DNA of 64,000 bases, taken from NCBI RefSeq assembly GCF_047511655.1, contig NC_133400.1, positions 37,712,001 to 37,776,000 on the forward strand, written 5' to 3'. Origin of the DNA: Castor canadensis. Its lineage: Eukaryota; Chordata; Mammalia; Rodentia; Castoridae. Shown piece by piece: positions 56,305 through 64,000 of the stretch; position 1 is the first letter of the stretch; every line of letters begins with the position of its first letter. Both the position numbers and the translations under genes were made by a program. The notes under the pieces are model-generated. The model was not told the origin of the DNA. It did no database searches and worked only from the letters and a program-made list of their open reading frames with translations.

Positions 56305-56545
56305 TATGTTCAGACAGACTTAACAACTTCATACACAATAACCAAAACCGATGAACAATCCAAATTGCCCCTCAATTAGAATGAATAGACAAATACTTAA
56401 TATTCACACGATTCAATAAAAACAAACTACTGTGGGGGGAGAGGGGATAAAGGAGAATGATGGAGGGGGTAAATTCAACTATGATATATTTGATATATTG
56501 TAAGAACTTTTGTAAAGGTCACAATGTACCCTCAGTACAATAATT
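56305..56545 (+). mobile_element. Old L1 3' end
   Basis: CATACACAATAACCAAAACC, CAATCCAAATTGCCCCTCAA, a G-rich stretch (56434-56472) and TATTGTAAGAACTTTTGTAA. Possibly the 3' end of the old L1 seen at 44310-44443 and 51385-51500. Confidence 0.6.
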
Positions 56546-56567
56546 TAAAAAAACCTACTAAATTCAT

Positions 56568-56890
56568 AATTTTTGGGGGGGTATAATAGGGGTTTGAACT
56601 CAGGGCCTCATGCTTGGTAGGCAGGCACTTTACTACTTAAGCCATGCCTTCAGCACTTTTGGTTTAGGTACTTTTTGAATGGGGTCTCTGCATCTATGTC
56701 TAGATTCCTGAACTGCAATCCTCCCAGGTACTCCTGGTATAGCTGGAATCACAGGTACATACCACCACGCCCAGCTTCTATTGGATGAGATGGGGTATCA
56801 CTAACTTTTTGCCTGGGCTGACCTCAAACCATGATCCAATCTCTGGCTCTCAAGTACCTGGGATTACAGGCATGAGCTACTGCACCAACC
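56568..56890 (-). mobile_element. Trimeric SINE: ID + B1 + B1
   Basis: Reversed ID (GGGGTTTGAACTCAGGGCCT, GCTTGGTAGGCAGGCACTTT), first B1 (GGGGTCTCTGCATCTATGTC to CATACCACCACGCCCAGC), then second B1 (GGATGAGATGGGGTATCACT to GGATTACAGGCATGAGCTAC). Confidence 0.85.
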
Positions 56891-57110
56891 AACACAAATG
56901 CATTTTAAGAGTATTGTGCACAGTTGGGAAAGACTGACAAAGACTATATATACTGATTCCTTTTACATGAAGTTCTAGAAAAAACAAAAGTATAGTGACT
57001 AAAAGCATCCAAGTGTGGTGGAGACAAGTCTGACTGCAAAGGCAAATGAGGAAACTTTTTGAGGTGATAGAAACATTGAATATTACAGTGTGATAGTGTC
57101 AAGGCTCAGA
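56891..57110 (+). mobile_element. Old L1M-type 3'UTR
   Basis: CTATATATACTGATTCCTTT, TACATGAAGTTCTAGAAAAA, GAGGAAACTTTTTGAGGTGA and AATATTACAGTGTGATAGTG fit the 3'UTR of old mammalian L1M elements. Divergent. Confidence 0.5.
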
Positions 57111-57409
57111 CAACTTTATGCTCCAATTAGTGATTTGTTTATTGTGGTCCTCCAAATATGTGCTACACTGGCACTATGGCCCACATAGGTTTGAAAAATA
57201 TAACAAGAATCAGTTTTATTATTTCATCACATAATTTTAATTAAGTAGGCATATTATATGCCACATAAAGCTTTTAAAAATATAAATGTTTAAAAGCTGA
57301 GTTTTACAATATGAGATAGCAAGAATGCGTTAGCTAATATAGTTTGCATAGGTATTCATTTTGAAAGAAATATTATCAGGATACTGTTGCCATGAAAGAA
57401 TAATTTTTT

Positions 57410-57415
57410 TTTATT
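57410..57415 (-). terminator. Candidate SHCBP1 polyadenylation signal
   Basis: AATAAA on the minus strand, about 600 bases after the SHCBP1 stop. Other AATAAA copies lie further on at 57215-57220 and 57138-57143, so the true cleavage site is unproven. Confidence 0.4.
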
Positions 57416-58016
57416 CACTCACATCAATAGTGGAATGCTCTATGCACACTGGCTCCAAACCACACATTTCATTTTGCTGTCTTGATGTTTACATAGTTCA
57501 ACATAGAAATGTATCCCACTCAGATTCTCAACGGTAAGTCTGCCTTGGTAAATAACTTCCCTACCACAGCAAAGACAGTGTGGAAACATAACTGGGATCA
57601 AACAACAATGCTGGAGGACCACTGCACACATGACACCTGTTGCATTTCTGTGCACACATGTTGTATCCCCTTTCTTCCTCCTCTTTGAAGTGCTAGATTA
57701 ATGTATATTTATGAATATACATTAGATATATGTATATCTAGCAGGCTTAATATGAGAACTATGCTTTTGAGAATATAAAAATTTTTTACATAAGAAATCT
57801 CCAATTATTTTCTATTTTATATGTTTTACAGCCTTTCTTATAAAGAACTGTTTTTTGTGCAACACTTGCAGGTAGAAATAAATCTACATTTCACTCAGAC
57901 TCATCAAGTGTATCAATTATAAAATACAGACATGAAGCAAACTGCACAAGCAGCAGTGATTCTCAGGTTAGCAAGTGCAAAATCCAATGTTTAGTGACCC
58001 ATTTATATCACTGTGG
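57416..58016 (-). other. SHCBP1: Probable SHCBP1 3' untranslated region
   Basis: Sequence between the stop codon and the first AATAAA on the minus strand. It is AT-rich, and no repeat was recognised. A 71-codon frame at 57440-57655 on the minus strand has no family resemblance and is treated as UTR. Confidence 0.5.
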
Positions 58017-58342
58017 TCAGAAAAGAAATGTGCCAAAACTCCCTTTTCCATTCCACTTAAACTGGTTTCCCACAATTGCAACAAACATCTCCTGTGACAT
58101 TAAGTTATCATCAGCTTGCGTGATTCCCAGGTCACTCAATCTTTTCTTCTTCATCTGACCTTTCTGTGTGGAGGCAGCAACTAGTTCATTTACAATCTCA
58201 CAATTTCCCTGGGCTTGTTCAGAAAGGTCAGCCCTTGCAGGAAGCTCCATTTTGCCAGCCGCACACTCAATCAGTTCTTCTAGATCCACTCTCTCAGTGG
58301 CATCTGCCTCTCCACTTGCCTGAAGTTTAAGTGCTTTATTTT
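58017..58342 (-). CDS. SHCBP1: SHCBP1, last coding exon (C-terminus)
   Basis: SHC SH2 domain-binding protein 1 binds the adaptor SHC1 and is linked to growth-factor signalling, and to cytokinesis through the centralspindlin partner RACGAP1. This exon follows a TTTGTTTCTTCAG acceptor, completes a split Glu codon (phase 1) and encodes 107 further residues ending MFVAIVGNQFKWNGKGSFGT-FLF. The TGA is at 58017-58019. It holds an acidic, low-structure linker (GEADATERVDLEELIECAAG), a KKKR basic patch and the conserved tail. The paralogue SHCBP1L is possible, but the overall wording fits SHCBP1 better from memory of the family. Confidence 0.85.
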
Positions 58343-58654
58343 CTGAAGAAACAAATTATAAAACAAAGTTAAAAGGACAGGCTACCCCAACTAAAACATG
58401 TATTTCTACAAAGTCTGTTATAGCGTTTGATTTTTTTTATGTCAAGTATTCTTGGTGTATCTAACTGAATTTTACAAATTCTTTTCCACATCATGACAAG
58501 GTTTCCTGCCCCTCATACAATTTGAAGCTTTTTGTTTAACCTCTTCATCCAAAAATCTCATTCACTCAACAGACATCTCCTGGGTACTTACTGCTCACTA
58601 AGCTCTGCATTAGAAGTTAGGATACAAAGCTTAATAAGAGAGTGAAATTTTTTT

Positions 58655-59000
58655 GAGGGTGGGGGTGGTGATCCTGTGGTTTGAACTCAGGGCTTGCACT
58701 TCCTAGGCAGTCACTCTACCACTTGAACTACACCTCAGCCCTTTATGCTTTTAGTTATAGTTTGGATAGAGTCTCATGTTTTTGCCATGGGACAGTCTTG
58801 GACTGAGATCCTCCTACCTATACCTTCCATGTAGCTGGGACCACAGACACAAGCCACCCACACCCAGTTTATTGGTTGAGATAGGGTCTCAATCACTTTT
58901 TTTTTTTTTTTTTGGCTTGGGCTGGCCTCAAACCTGGTTGCTCCTGATCTCCACCTCTGGAGTAGCTGGGATTACAAGTGTGTAATACCAAAGCCCAGCA
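58655..59000 (-). mobile_element. Trimeric SINE: ID + B1 + B1
   Basis: Reversed ID (GGTTTGAACTCAGGGCTTGC), first B1 (GAGTCTCATGTTTTTGCCAT to CACAAGCCACCCACACCCAG) and second B1 (GGTTGAGATAGGGTCTCAAT to GGATTACAAGTGTGTAATAC), the latter with a T-run expansion (58899-58914). Confidence 0.85.
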
Positions 59001-59154
59001 TCTAATGTGGCTTTTCTTAAAGAACTCCCAATCTAGCAGCTAGATGGGCTCCATAATCTCCCCGCCATGGTACATTGACAATTGTTAAATGGCAAAAGGA
59101 TTCTGTACTGTCATTTTGCAATGTAATTAAGGCTACTAATCAGTTTTCTACAGT

Positions 59155-59420
59155 TGCAGAACAGGAAGTCATAGTCAAAGCATGAGATTTGCCTTGAGGG
59201 AGGTTCTCTAACACTGAGATGGCTGGAGCCACAGGACATGGAGCTGAATATAACCAATAACCAAGAAGAAAATGGAGACCTCAGTCCTACAACCTTAAGG
59301 CATGGATTCTGCTATGAATGAGCTTGGAAGAGGATTCTTCCACCAGAGCTTTCAGATAAAGGTCCTGCCCATGTGACACCTTGATTTCACCTTGCAAGGC
59401 CGTGAGGAGATAAAAACTTC
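59155..59420 (+). mobile_element. MLT1-like LTR (ERVL-MaLR)
   Basis: AAAATGGAGACCTCAGTCCT, ACAACCTTAAGGCATGGATT, ATGAGCTTGGAAGAGGATTC and CATGTGACACCTTGATTTCA follow the 3' half of MLT1 LTRs block by block. Solo and non-coding, inserted antisense to SHCBP1. Confidence 0.65.
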
Positions 59421-60028
59421 TAGAGACATCATTGGAGTGAATCCTGAAGGATGACAAGACTACTCTTTTAACTGCTTCAAACTTTCCATACCCACATCAG
59501 TGCTTAATCCTTCTGTATAACTGTGGAGCCATTATGGCTTGAAATTCATAGGCTTCCACTGAGCTATGTCACCTTTGCTCCAAGAAAAGTCAGGTGACCG
59601 GTGGGCACTTACTTCTACCAATAAAAAGCAGAGGCAACTCCAGCATCCCTGCCAGCAAATGCAGCCTTCAATGTGTATACTCATTTCGCTGCCTGCATCC
59701 TTCACAAATGCCACCAGAGCCACCAGTGCTGTCAAACACCCACCTTGATCCTCCACCCTTACACCCTTTGCAGTTCCAAAAAGAAAGGAACTGCAAGACC
59801 ACAGAACCACAGCAAGGTTCAGAATGAACACTGAACTAGTTGACCTTGAAAGTCCAGATTCTGTAAAGTTCTGGCTTTACAAAGCTTCTCTATCTCCATG
59901 CCCAAGCATGTTCCAGGAATATTTTTAGGTAGGGAAGGAAGACTAAAATCCTAATTGAAGTTTACTACTGAAATAAAGTAAATTAGGTCTGGTTTTTATA
60001 TTTAAAAAAATTAGTAAATGTAGCATAC

Positions 60029-60170
60029 CTTCAGTTTCATCTTGGATATTTTCTTGCAGGTCAGAGAAAATGGTAGGTTTCACCAAAACAACACCATAAC
60101 CTTCATTGTTATGTATGATATTGTTTACCATGGATATTCTGGGAATATCATAATGCTCATCTAAGAAATC
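60029..60170 (-). CDS. SHCBP1: SHCBP1, penultimate exon
   Basis: 142 bp (47 codons plus one base), opening with DFLDEHYDIPRISMVNNIIH and continuing NNEGYGVVLVKP, then an acidic end (SDLQENIQDETE). The NNIIHNNEGYGVVL segment is a right-handed parallel beta-helix coil of the C-terminal domain characteristic of SHCBP1 proteins. The acceptor is CAATGTCACAG and the donor AAG-GTATGC. Phases (0 in, 1 out) match both neighbours, which supports a functional gene and not a retrocopy. Confidence 0.9.
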
Positions 60171-60454
60171 CTGTGACATTGAAAACAAATGTCTTAAGGA
60201 ACTATCACATTTAACACTGCCTACTTTAAAAATCTATCTGAGCTGCATGACATAGCATTCCTGTCATTTTATAGATCTAAATGCACCAAAGCATTCTCAC
60301 AAGAAACTTTCAGTAACCAACTATTGATACTATTAAAATTTACATACTGCTTATACCTTTCAAAACAAGAAAACAACAGAACCCAATACAAGAATTTAGA
60401 ATTTAATAAAGCATAATTTTAACCTTTGGGAAGAAATCTTTCAGCCCTGCTAAC
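60171..60454 (-). other. SHCBP1 intron, 284 bp
   Basis: Short intron, GTTAGC at the donor and ACAG at the acceptor. No repeat was recognised inside it. Confidence 0.85.
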
Positions 60455-60541
60455 CTTAATGAGGATCCCCTCCTTGCAGTGATGGATCCCATTGTCAATC
60501 AGAGAACACTTGCTCCCAGGATATATCTCTATACCGGCACC
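60455..60541 (-). CDS. SHCBP1: SHCBP1, antepenultimate coding exon
   Basis: 87 bp, exactly 29 codons in phase 0, starting GAGIEIYPGSKCSLIDNGIH and ending KEGILIK. This is another beta-helix coil of the C-terminal repeat region. The acceptor is AACTTACAG and the donor AAG-GTTAGC. The next exon upstream on the minus strand was not found up to base 64000, so the adjoining intron exceeds 3.4 kb. Confidence 0.88.
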
Positions 60542-60954
60542 CTGTAAGTTATAAATTGAGATAATGACAACCAGTTTTAAAAAGCAGGTCTATAAAAGGT
60601 TTATTACAATAACTTCTTAGCCTTTAACATAGTATAAATATAAAGTACAAAGATAAAGTGCTTTGCAGATAACTTTTATTAGGCATTTCTAACCAACATT
60701 TTCATTTGCACATTTCCAACAAATTGTTGATTACTTACCACTTTAAAAAAGAACACTCACACGTACACTCACACAGACATATATATCACACACACACAGA
60801 ATGTCTAACAGTGTCACATTTGATTCTTGTTCCACTCTCATTCTAGACAAATCAGTTTTCTGATTCTGCCAAAAAAAAAAAAGATGCACTTATTCAAAAT
60901 GATCATTCTCTCAGAGATACTCAACAATATTTGGGTCTAGTAAAATATCACAAC

Positions 60955-61050
60955 TTGAGACAGAGGATGTGGCTCACATGGTATAGCTCCTGCCTAGCAA
61001 GAGCAAGACTCTGAGTTTTTTTGGCCAGACTGCCAAAAAAAAAGCCCCCT
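60955..61050 (+). mobile_element. ID SINE in SHCBP1 intron
   Basis: GAGACAGAGGATGTGGCTCA, GCTCCTGCCTAGCAAGAGCA and AGACTCTGAG, with the B-box region disturbed by a T-run. A TA/CA microsatellite follows at 61053-61100. Confidence 0.75.
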
Positions 61051-61159
61051 AAAATATATATACATATATATATACACACACACATATATATAAAATAAAA
61101 CCCTATTTTTTTAAAAAGCCAGTTTAAATTTTAAATATTCCACCTAACTTAAAAATTAC

Positions 61160-62362
61160 TGTTGATCAATGGGAGAAAATATTCACTGGCTATCCATCAG
61201 GCAAATGACTGATAACCAGAAAATACAGGGAGCTCAAAAAACTAAACTCCCCAAAATCAATGAACCAATAAAGCAGTGGGCAACTGAACTAAACAGAACT
61301 TTTTCTAAAGAAGAACTCCAAATGGCCAAAAAACACATGAAAAAATGTTTACCATCCCTGGCCATAAAGGAAATGGAAATCAAAACCACACTAAGACAAC
61401 AATAAAAAAGAAAGAAAGAAAGAAAGAAAACCACACTAAGATTCTACCTCACTCCTGTTAGAATAGCTATCATCAAAAATACCACCAACAACAAATGTTG
61501 GCGAGGATGTGGGGAAAAAGGAACCCTCATACACTGCTGGTGGGAATGTAAGCTTGTGCAACCACTCTGGAAAACAATATGGTGACTTCTTTAAAAACTA
61601 GACATAGATATGTCATATGATCAGCAATACCACTCCTAGGGATATACTCAAAGGAATGCGACTCAGATTATTCTAAAGGCACCTGCATACCTATGTTTAC
61701 TGCAGCGTATTCACAATAGCCAAGTTATGGAAACAACCAAGATGCCCCACTACCAAAAAATGGATTAAGAAAATGTGGTATTTATACACAATGGAATTTT
61801 ACTCAGCCACAAAGAAGAATGAAATTTTGTCATTTGCAAGTAAATGGATGGAACTGGAGAACATCATCTTAAGCAAAGTTAGCCAGGCTCAGAAGGCTAA
61901 AACTCATTATGTTCTCCCTCATATGCAGACTTTAGACCTAAAACAAATGCAACGATATTATTGGAAATGGGTCACACGCTAAGGGGAGAACGCGTACAGG
62001 AAAGGGAAGGAAACCCAAAATTTGAAAGTGTTTAATGTGCCCACTGTAGAGAAGAGAATAAAGTAATCTTAAACTGACAGAGGCCACTACAGGAAGGTGA
62101 CCAGGGAGTAGTGAAGAGGTCTGGTAGAGATGAACAAATTCAGGTTGTAATACACATGTGCATGGAAGCCATGCTAGGAATCTCTCTGTATAGCTATCTT
62201 TATCTCAAACTAGCAAAAACACTGTCTTTTGTATTGTCGCTATGTCTTCTCTTCAACAAAATTAGAGAAGAGGGCAGAACAGGTTCAAGCGGCTGGGGGA
62301 GTGGGTGCGCCTGGGGGGAGAGATGTCCCAAACAATGTATGCATATGAACAAATGAATAAAC
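61160..62362 (+). mobile_element. L1-7: 5'-truncated LINE-1 in SHCBP1 intron
   Basis: It starts in the ORF2 C-terminus (GATCAATGGGAGAAAATATT) and runs through the cysteine-motif region (61497-61552), a diverged ORF2 end, a 3'UTR with G-rich tract (62290-62322) and tail. AAATTACTG (61151-61159) and AAATCACTG (62368-62376) probably represent the target-site duplication. It is antisense to SHCBP1. Confidence 0.8.
61397..61438 (+). repeat. GAAA microsatellite with flanking duplication
   Basis: Inside L1-7, AACCACACTAAGA occurs twice (61383-61395 and 61429-61441), separated by CAACAATAAAAAAGAAAGAA plus GAAA repeats. The layout looks like a retroposon reduced to little more than its A-rich tail with a target-site duplication. 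Confidence 0.6.
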
Positions 62363-62376
62363 AATAAAAATCACTG

Positions 62377-62450
62377 GTGTTATATGAAAATGTCACAATG
62401 AAATCCCCCTGTACAATTAATATGTTAATAAAAAATTTTTTTAAATCACT
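62377..62450 (+). mobile_element. Old L1 3' terminus
   Basis: GAAAATGTCACAATGAAATC, CCCCTGTACAATTAATATGT and AATAAAAA form the typical end of the older L1 type in this window. Confidence 0.6.
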
Positions 62451-62917
62451 GCTCAGTTAAACAATGGCCTCTACTACTACACATATTAAAATTAGCAACT
62501 AATTCAAGTGTTACTTTATATACAGGAACCAGAAAGACTCTCACAGTCTCTAATGGTACCACATGGTACCAACAAAAAACGAAAAGTGATAGGAATAACT
62601 TATTTCCTAATGCTAATACTATGGAAACCAAAAATGACTTGCTTAAATCTCTGTAGTTATTTAAGAAAACATTTGGAAATAATTCACAGTACCATAGATG
62701 AAGAATTGCCATAATCATTTAAGACACATCTACTGCATGTATGTTGACTTGTTATTCTAGGGTAGTAATGTACCATGAGAAAACATTTATTACTTCTTCC
62801 TTTACCTATGTTGGACCATAACTAACTCTTCTTTAAAAATCTGCTAATTGGGCCTTCAGCTAAGAGATTTTTAGTTTAGGGTTAAATGCAAAAAAGATTT
62901 AGGTATAACCACACTAA
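62451..62917. other. Intronic DNA, no recognised feature
   Basis: No exon of SHCBP1, SINE or L1 recognised. A 68-codon frame at 62508-62714 and an overlapping antisense frame lack support. Confidence 0.4.
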
Positions 62918-63015
62918 AAATACATGCCTATAATCCCAGCTCTTGGGAAGGTGAGGATCATGAGTTCAAAGCCAGCCTGGACAACATAGCAAGACTCTGA
63001 ATCAAAAAAATAAAT
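62918..63015 (+). mobile_element. B1 SINE
   Basis: CATGCCTATAATCCCAGCTC, GAGGATCATGAGTTCAAAGC and CAGCCTGGACAACATAGCAA with an A-rich tail. The next SINE starts directly behind it. Confidence 0.82.
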
Positions 63016-63017
63016 AA

Positions 63018-63245
63018 GGCCAGGCACCAGTGGCTCACGCCTATAATCCTAACTTCTTAGAAAGCTGAGATTAGGAGGATCATGGTTCAAGCCCAGCCTG
63101 GGCCAATAGTTTGTGAAACTTCATCTCTAAAATCACCAGAGCAAAGTGAACTGGAAGTATGGCTCAAGCAGTACAGCACCTGCTTTGCAAGTGTGAAGCC
63201 TTGAATTCAAACTCCAGTCCCACTGAAAGTAAATAAATAAATAGG
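63018..63245 (+). mobile_element. B1-dID-like SINE
   Basis: GGCCAGGCACCAGTGGCTCA, GGATCATGGTTCAAGCCCAG and AGTATGGCTCAAGCAGTACA, then CACCTGCTTTGCAAGTGTGA and AATTCAAACTCCAGTCCCAC, with an AAATAAATAAAT tail. Confidence 0.88.
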
Positions 63246-63257
63246 CAAATACTAAGT

Positions 63258-63355
63258 AGGGATGGGAGTGTGGCTCAAGTGATACAGTACCTGTCTAGCA
63301 TGTGGGAGGCCCTGAGTACCACCAAAACCCAAATACATAAATAATCAATACATAA
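63258..63355 (+). mobile_element. ID SINE
   Basis: AGGGATGGGAGTGTGGCTCA, AGTACCTGTCTAGCATGTGG and GAGGCCCTGAGTACCACC, with an A/T-rich tail. Confidence 0.8.
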
Positions 63356-63699
63356 ATAAAAAATATATGCATTAAAGATTGGGATAAATTCCAAGAAATC
63401 TGCCATTGCGCAACTTTCTTGTTAAAGAAAAAGTGATCAGAGAGTATACATAGTGTATAATGTACTACTACATTACCTAGTGTATATAGTATATACAGTT
63501 ATATATGCTATACTGAAATGTCATTATCAGACACACAGCTAGACAACAAAATACTTAAATTTTAACCTATCAGGAATCATGTAAAAATTTAAAATAAGAA
63601 CAATTTAAACTAGCAGCCACCTATAAAATGATATAATTACATTAAAATATGTTATAAAAGTGAATGGATACTTGGCAATTAAAAAGTAATTGAGAAGAC

Positions 63700-64000
63700 T
63701 GCCACTTCTGGGATGATGGAGTAGATGTCCCTATTCTTCCTGTTAGGTACAACCAAATGCCACTATATAAATATACGAAATACATAAAAGACACTATATA
63801 TAAAACAAACATAAGAAGTCTCAAAAGTGGAAAGACCTAGAACAGCTCAGGACTTTAAGACCCAAAGAACAAGAATGGTAAATTCCCTTGGTTTGCTTCA
63901 TAAACCCCAGACTTGGAACTGAAGAAACTGGCAATCTAGAAACACCAATAGACACAAACCAAAAAAGACTGCTGACTAGTCAAAGTATCAGACAATGGAG
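63700..64000 (+). mobile_element. Possible old L1M 5'UTR start
   Basis: CCACTTCTGGGATGATGGAG followed by TAGATGTCCCTATTCTTCCT, ACCAAATGCCACTATATAAA and ATAAAAGACACTATATA resembles the start of an old mammalian L1 5'UTR (degraded AAGATGGCGGAGTAG type). It runs off the window edge. Confidence 0.35.

Larger units (their letters stand above)
58343..60028 (-). other. SHCBP1 intron, 1686 bp
   Basis: It starts with GTATGC after the donor exon and ends with CAG. It holds a trimeric SINE (58655-59000) and an MLT1-like LTR (about 59155-59420). The rest (59421-60028) shows no clear gene or repeat. Open frames of about 80-100 codons near 59532-59831 on both strands overlap each other and lack family features. 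Confidence 0.8.

Noticed and set aside
57440-57655. 71-codon minus-strand frame downstream of SHCBP1
   Set aside because: It falls in the probable 3'UTR of SHCBP1, shows no conservation signature and has no recognised family.
59532-59831. Overlapping 60-99 codon frames on both strands in the SHCBP1 intron
   Set aside because: Mutually overlapping on opposite strands, without matching splice phases to the flanking exons.

Overview
The window is eukaryotic, mammalian nuclear DNA, most likely from a rodent. It holds several LINE-1 (L1) retrotransposons with long A-rich tails, many 7SL-derived B1 monomers joined to tRNA-like ID units (B1-dID-like dimers), lone ID SINEs, and older placental repeats (MER20-like, MLT1-like, L1M-like). 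The dimeric B1/ID SINEs point to a squirrel- or beaver-related rodent lineage; naming a genus (Castor is my tentative thought) is inference only. There are no prokaryotic features, tRNA or rRNA genes, or CRISPR arrays.

Host gene content is small. The only protein-coding gene I can support is the 3' end of SHCBP1 on the minus strand, as three terminal coding exons (60541-60455, 60170-60029, 58342-58017). Phases match, splice sites are canonical, and the stop codon is at 58017-58019. The upstream part lies beyond base 64000. Everything left of about 57.4 kb is intergenic.

Layout. 1-1.7 kb: AT-rich, mostly unmatched DNA with one palindromic MITE-like element. 1.97-10.7 kb: an old L1 split by a full-length younger L1 (L1-1, 2463-9655) with target-site duplications (TSDs). 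10.7-12.2 kb: SINE cluster. 12.25-15.74 kb: 5'-truncated, internally deleted L1-2. 15.8-19.3 kb: SINEs, an old L1M 3' end and a Tigger-like DNA transposon. 19.3-26.16 kb: full-length L1-3 inside a SINE. 27.6-34.4 kb: full-length L1-4. 34.7-37.2 kb: old L1 pieces and a decayed retroviral protease/RT segment. 37.23-38.41 kb: a satellite-like tandem array of about 175 bp units. 38.5-44.4 kb: SINEs, DNA transposons and L1M/HAL1-like sequence. 44.44-51.38 kb: full-length L1-5 inside an old L1. 51.5-56.3 kb: L1 copies of a second lineage with unrelated 5'UTR and ORF1 N-terminus. 56.3-57.1 kb: old L1 ends and a SINE. 57.4-64 kb: SHCBP1 with intronic repeats.

All L1 copies carry disabling lesions as read here. 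L1-1 is the best preserved: the endonuclease, RT and cysteine-motif residues sit at the same positions as in human ORF2p, and it carries one frameshift in ORF1 plus one frameshift and one nonsense codon in ORF2. L1-3 and L1-4 share nonsense codons, one of them not at a CpG, which suggests a defective sublineage copied in trans. The observations most worth checking are the 175 bp array with a possible three-unit higher-order period, the shared nonsense codons, the mosaic L1-5, the two L1 lineages, and a trimeric B1-B1-ID SINE.
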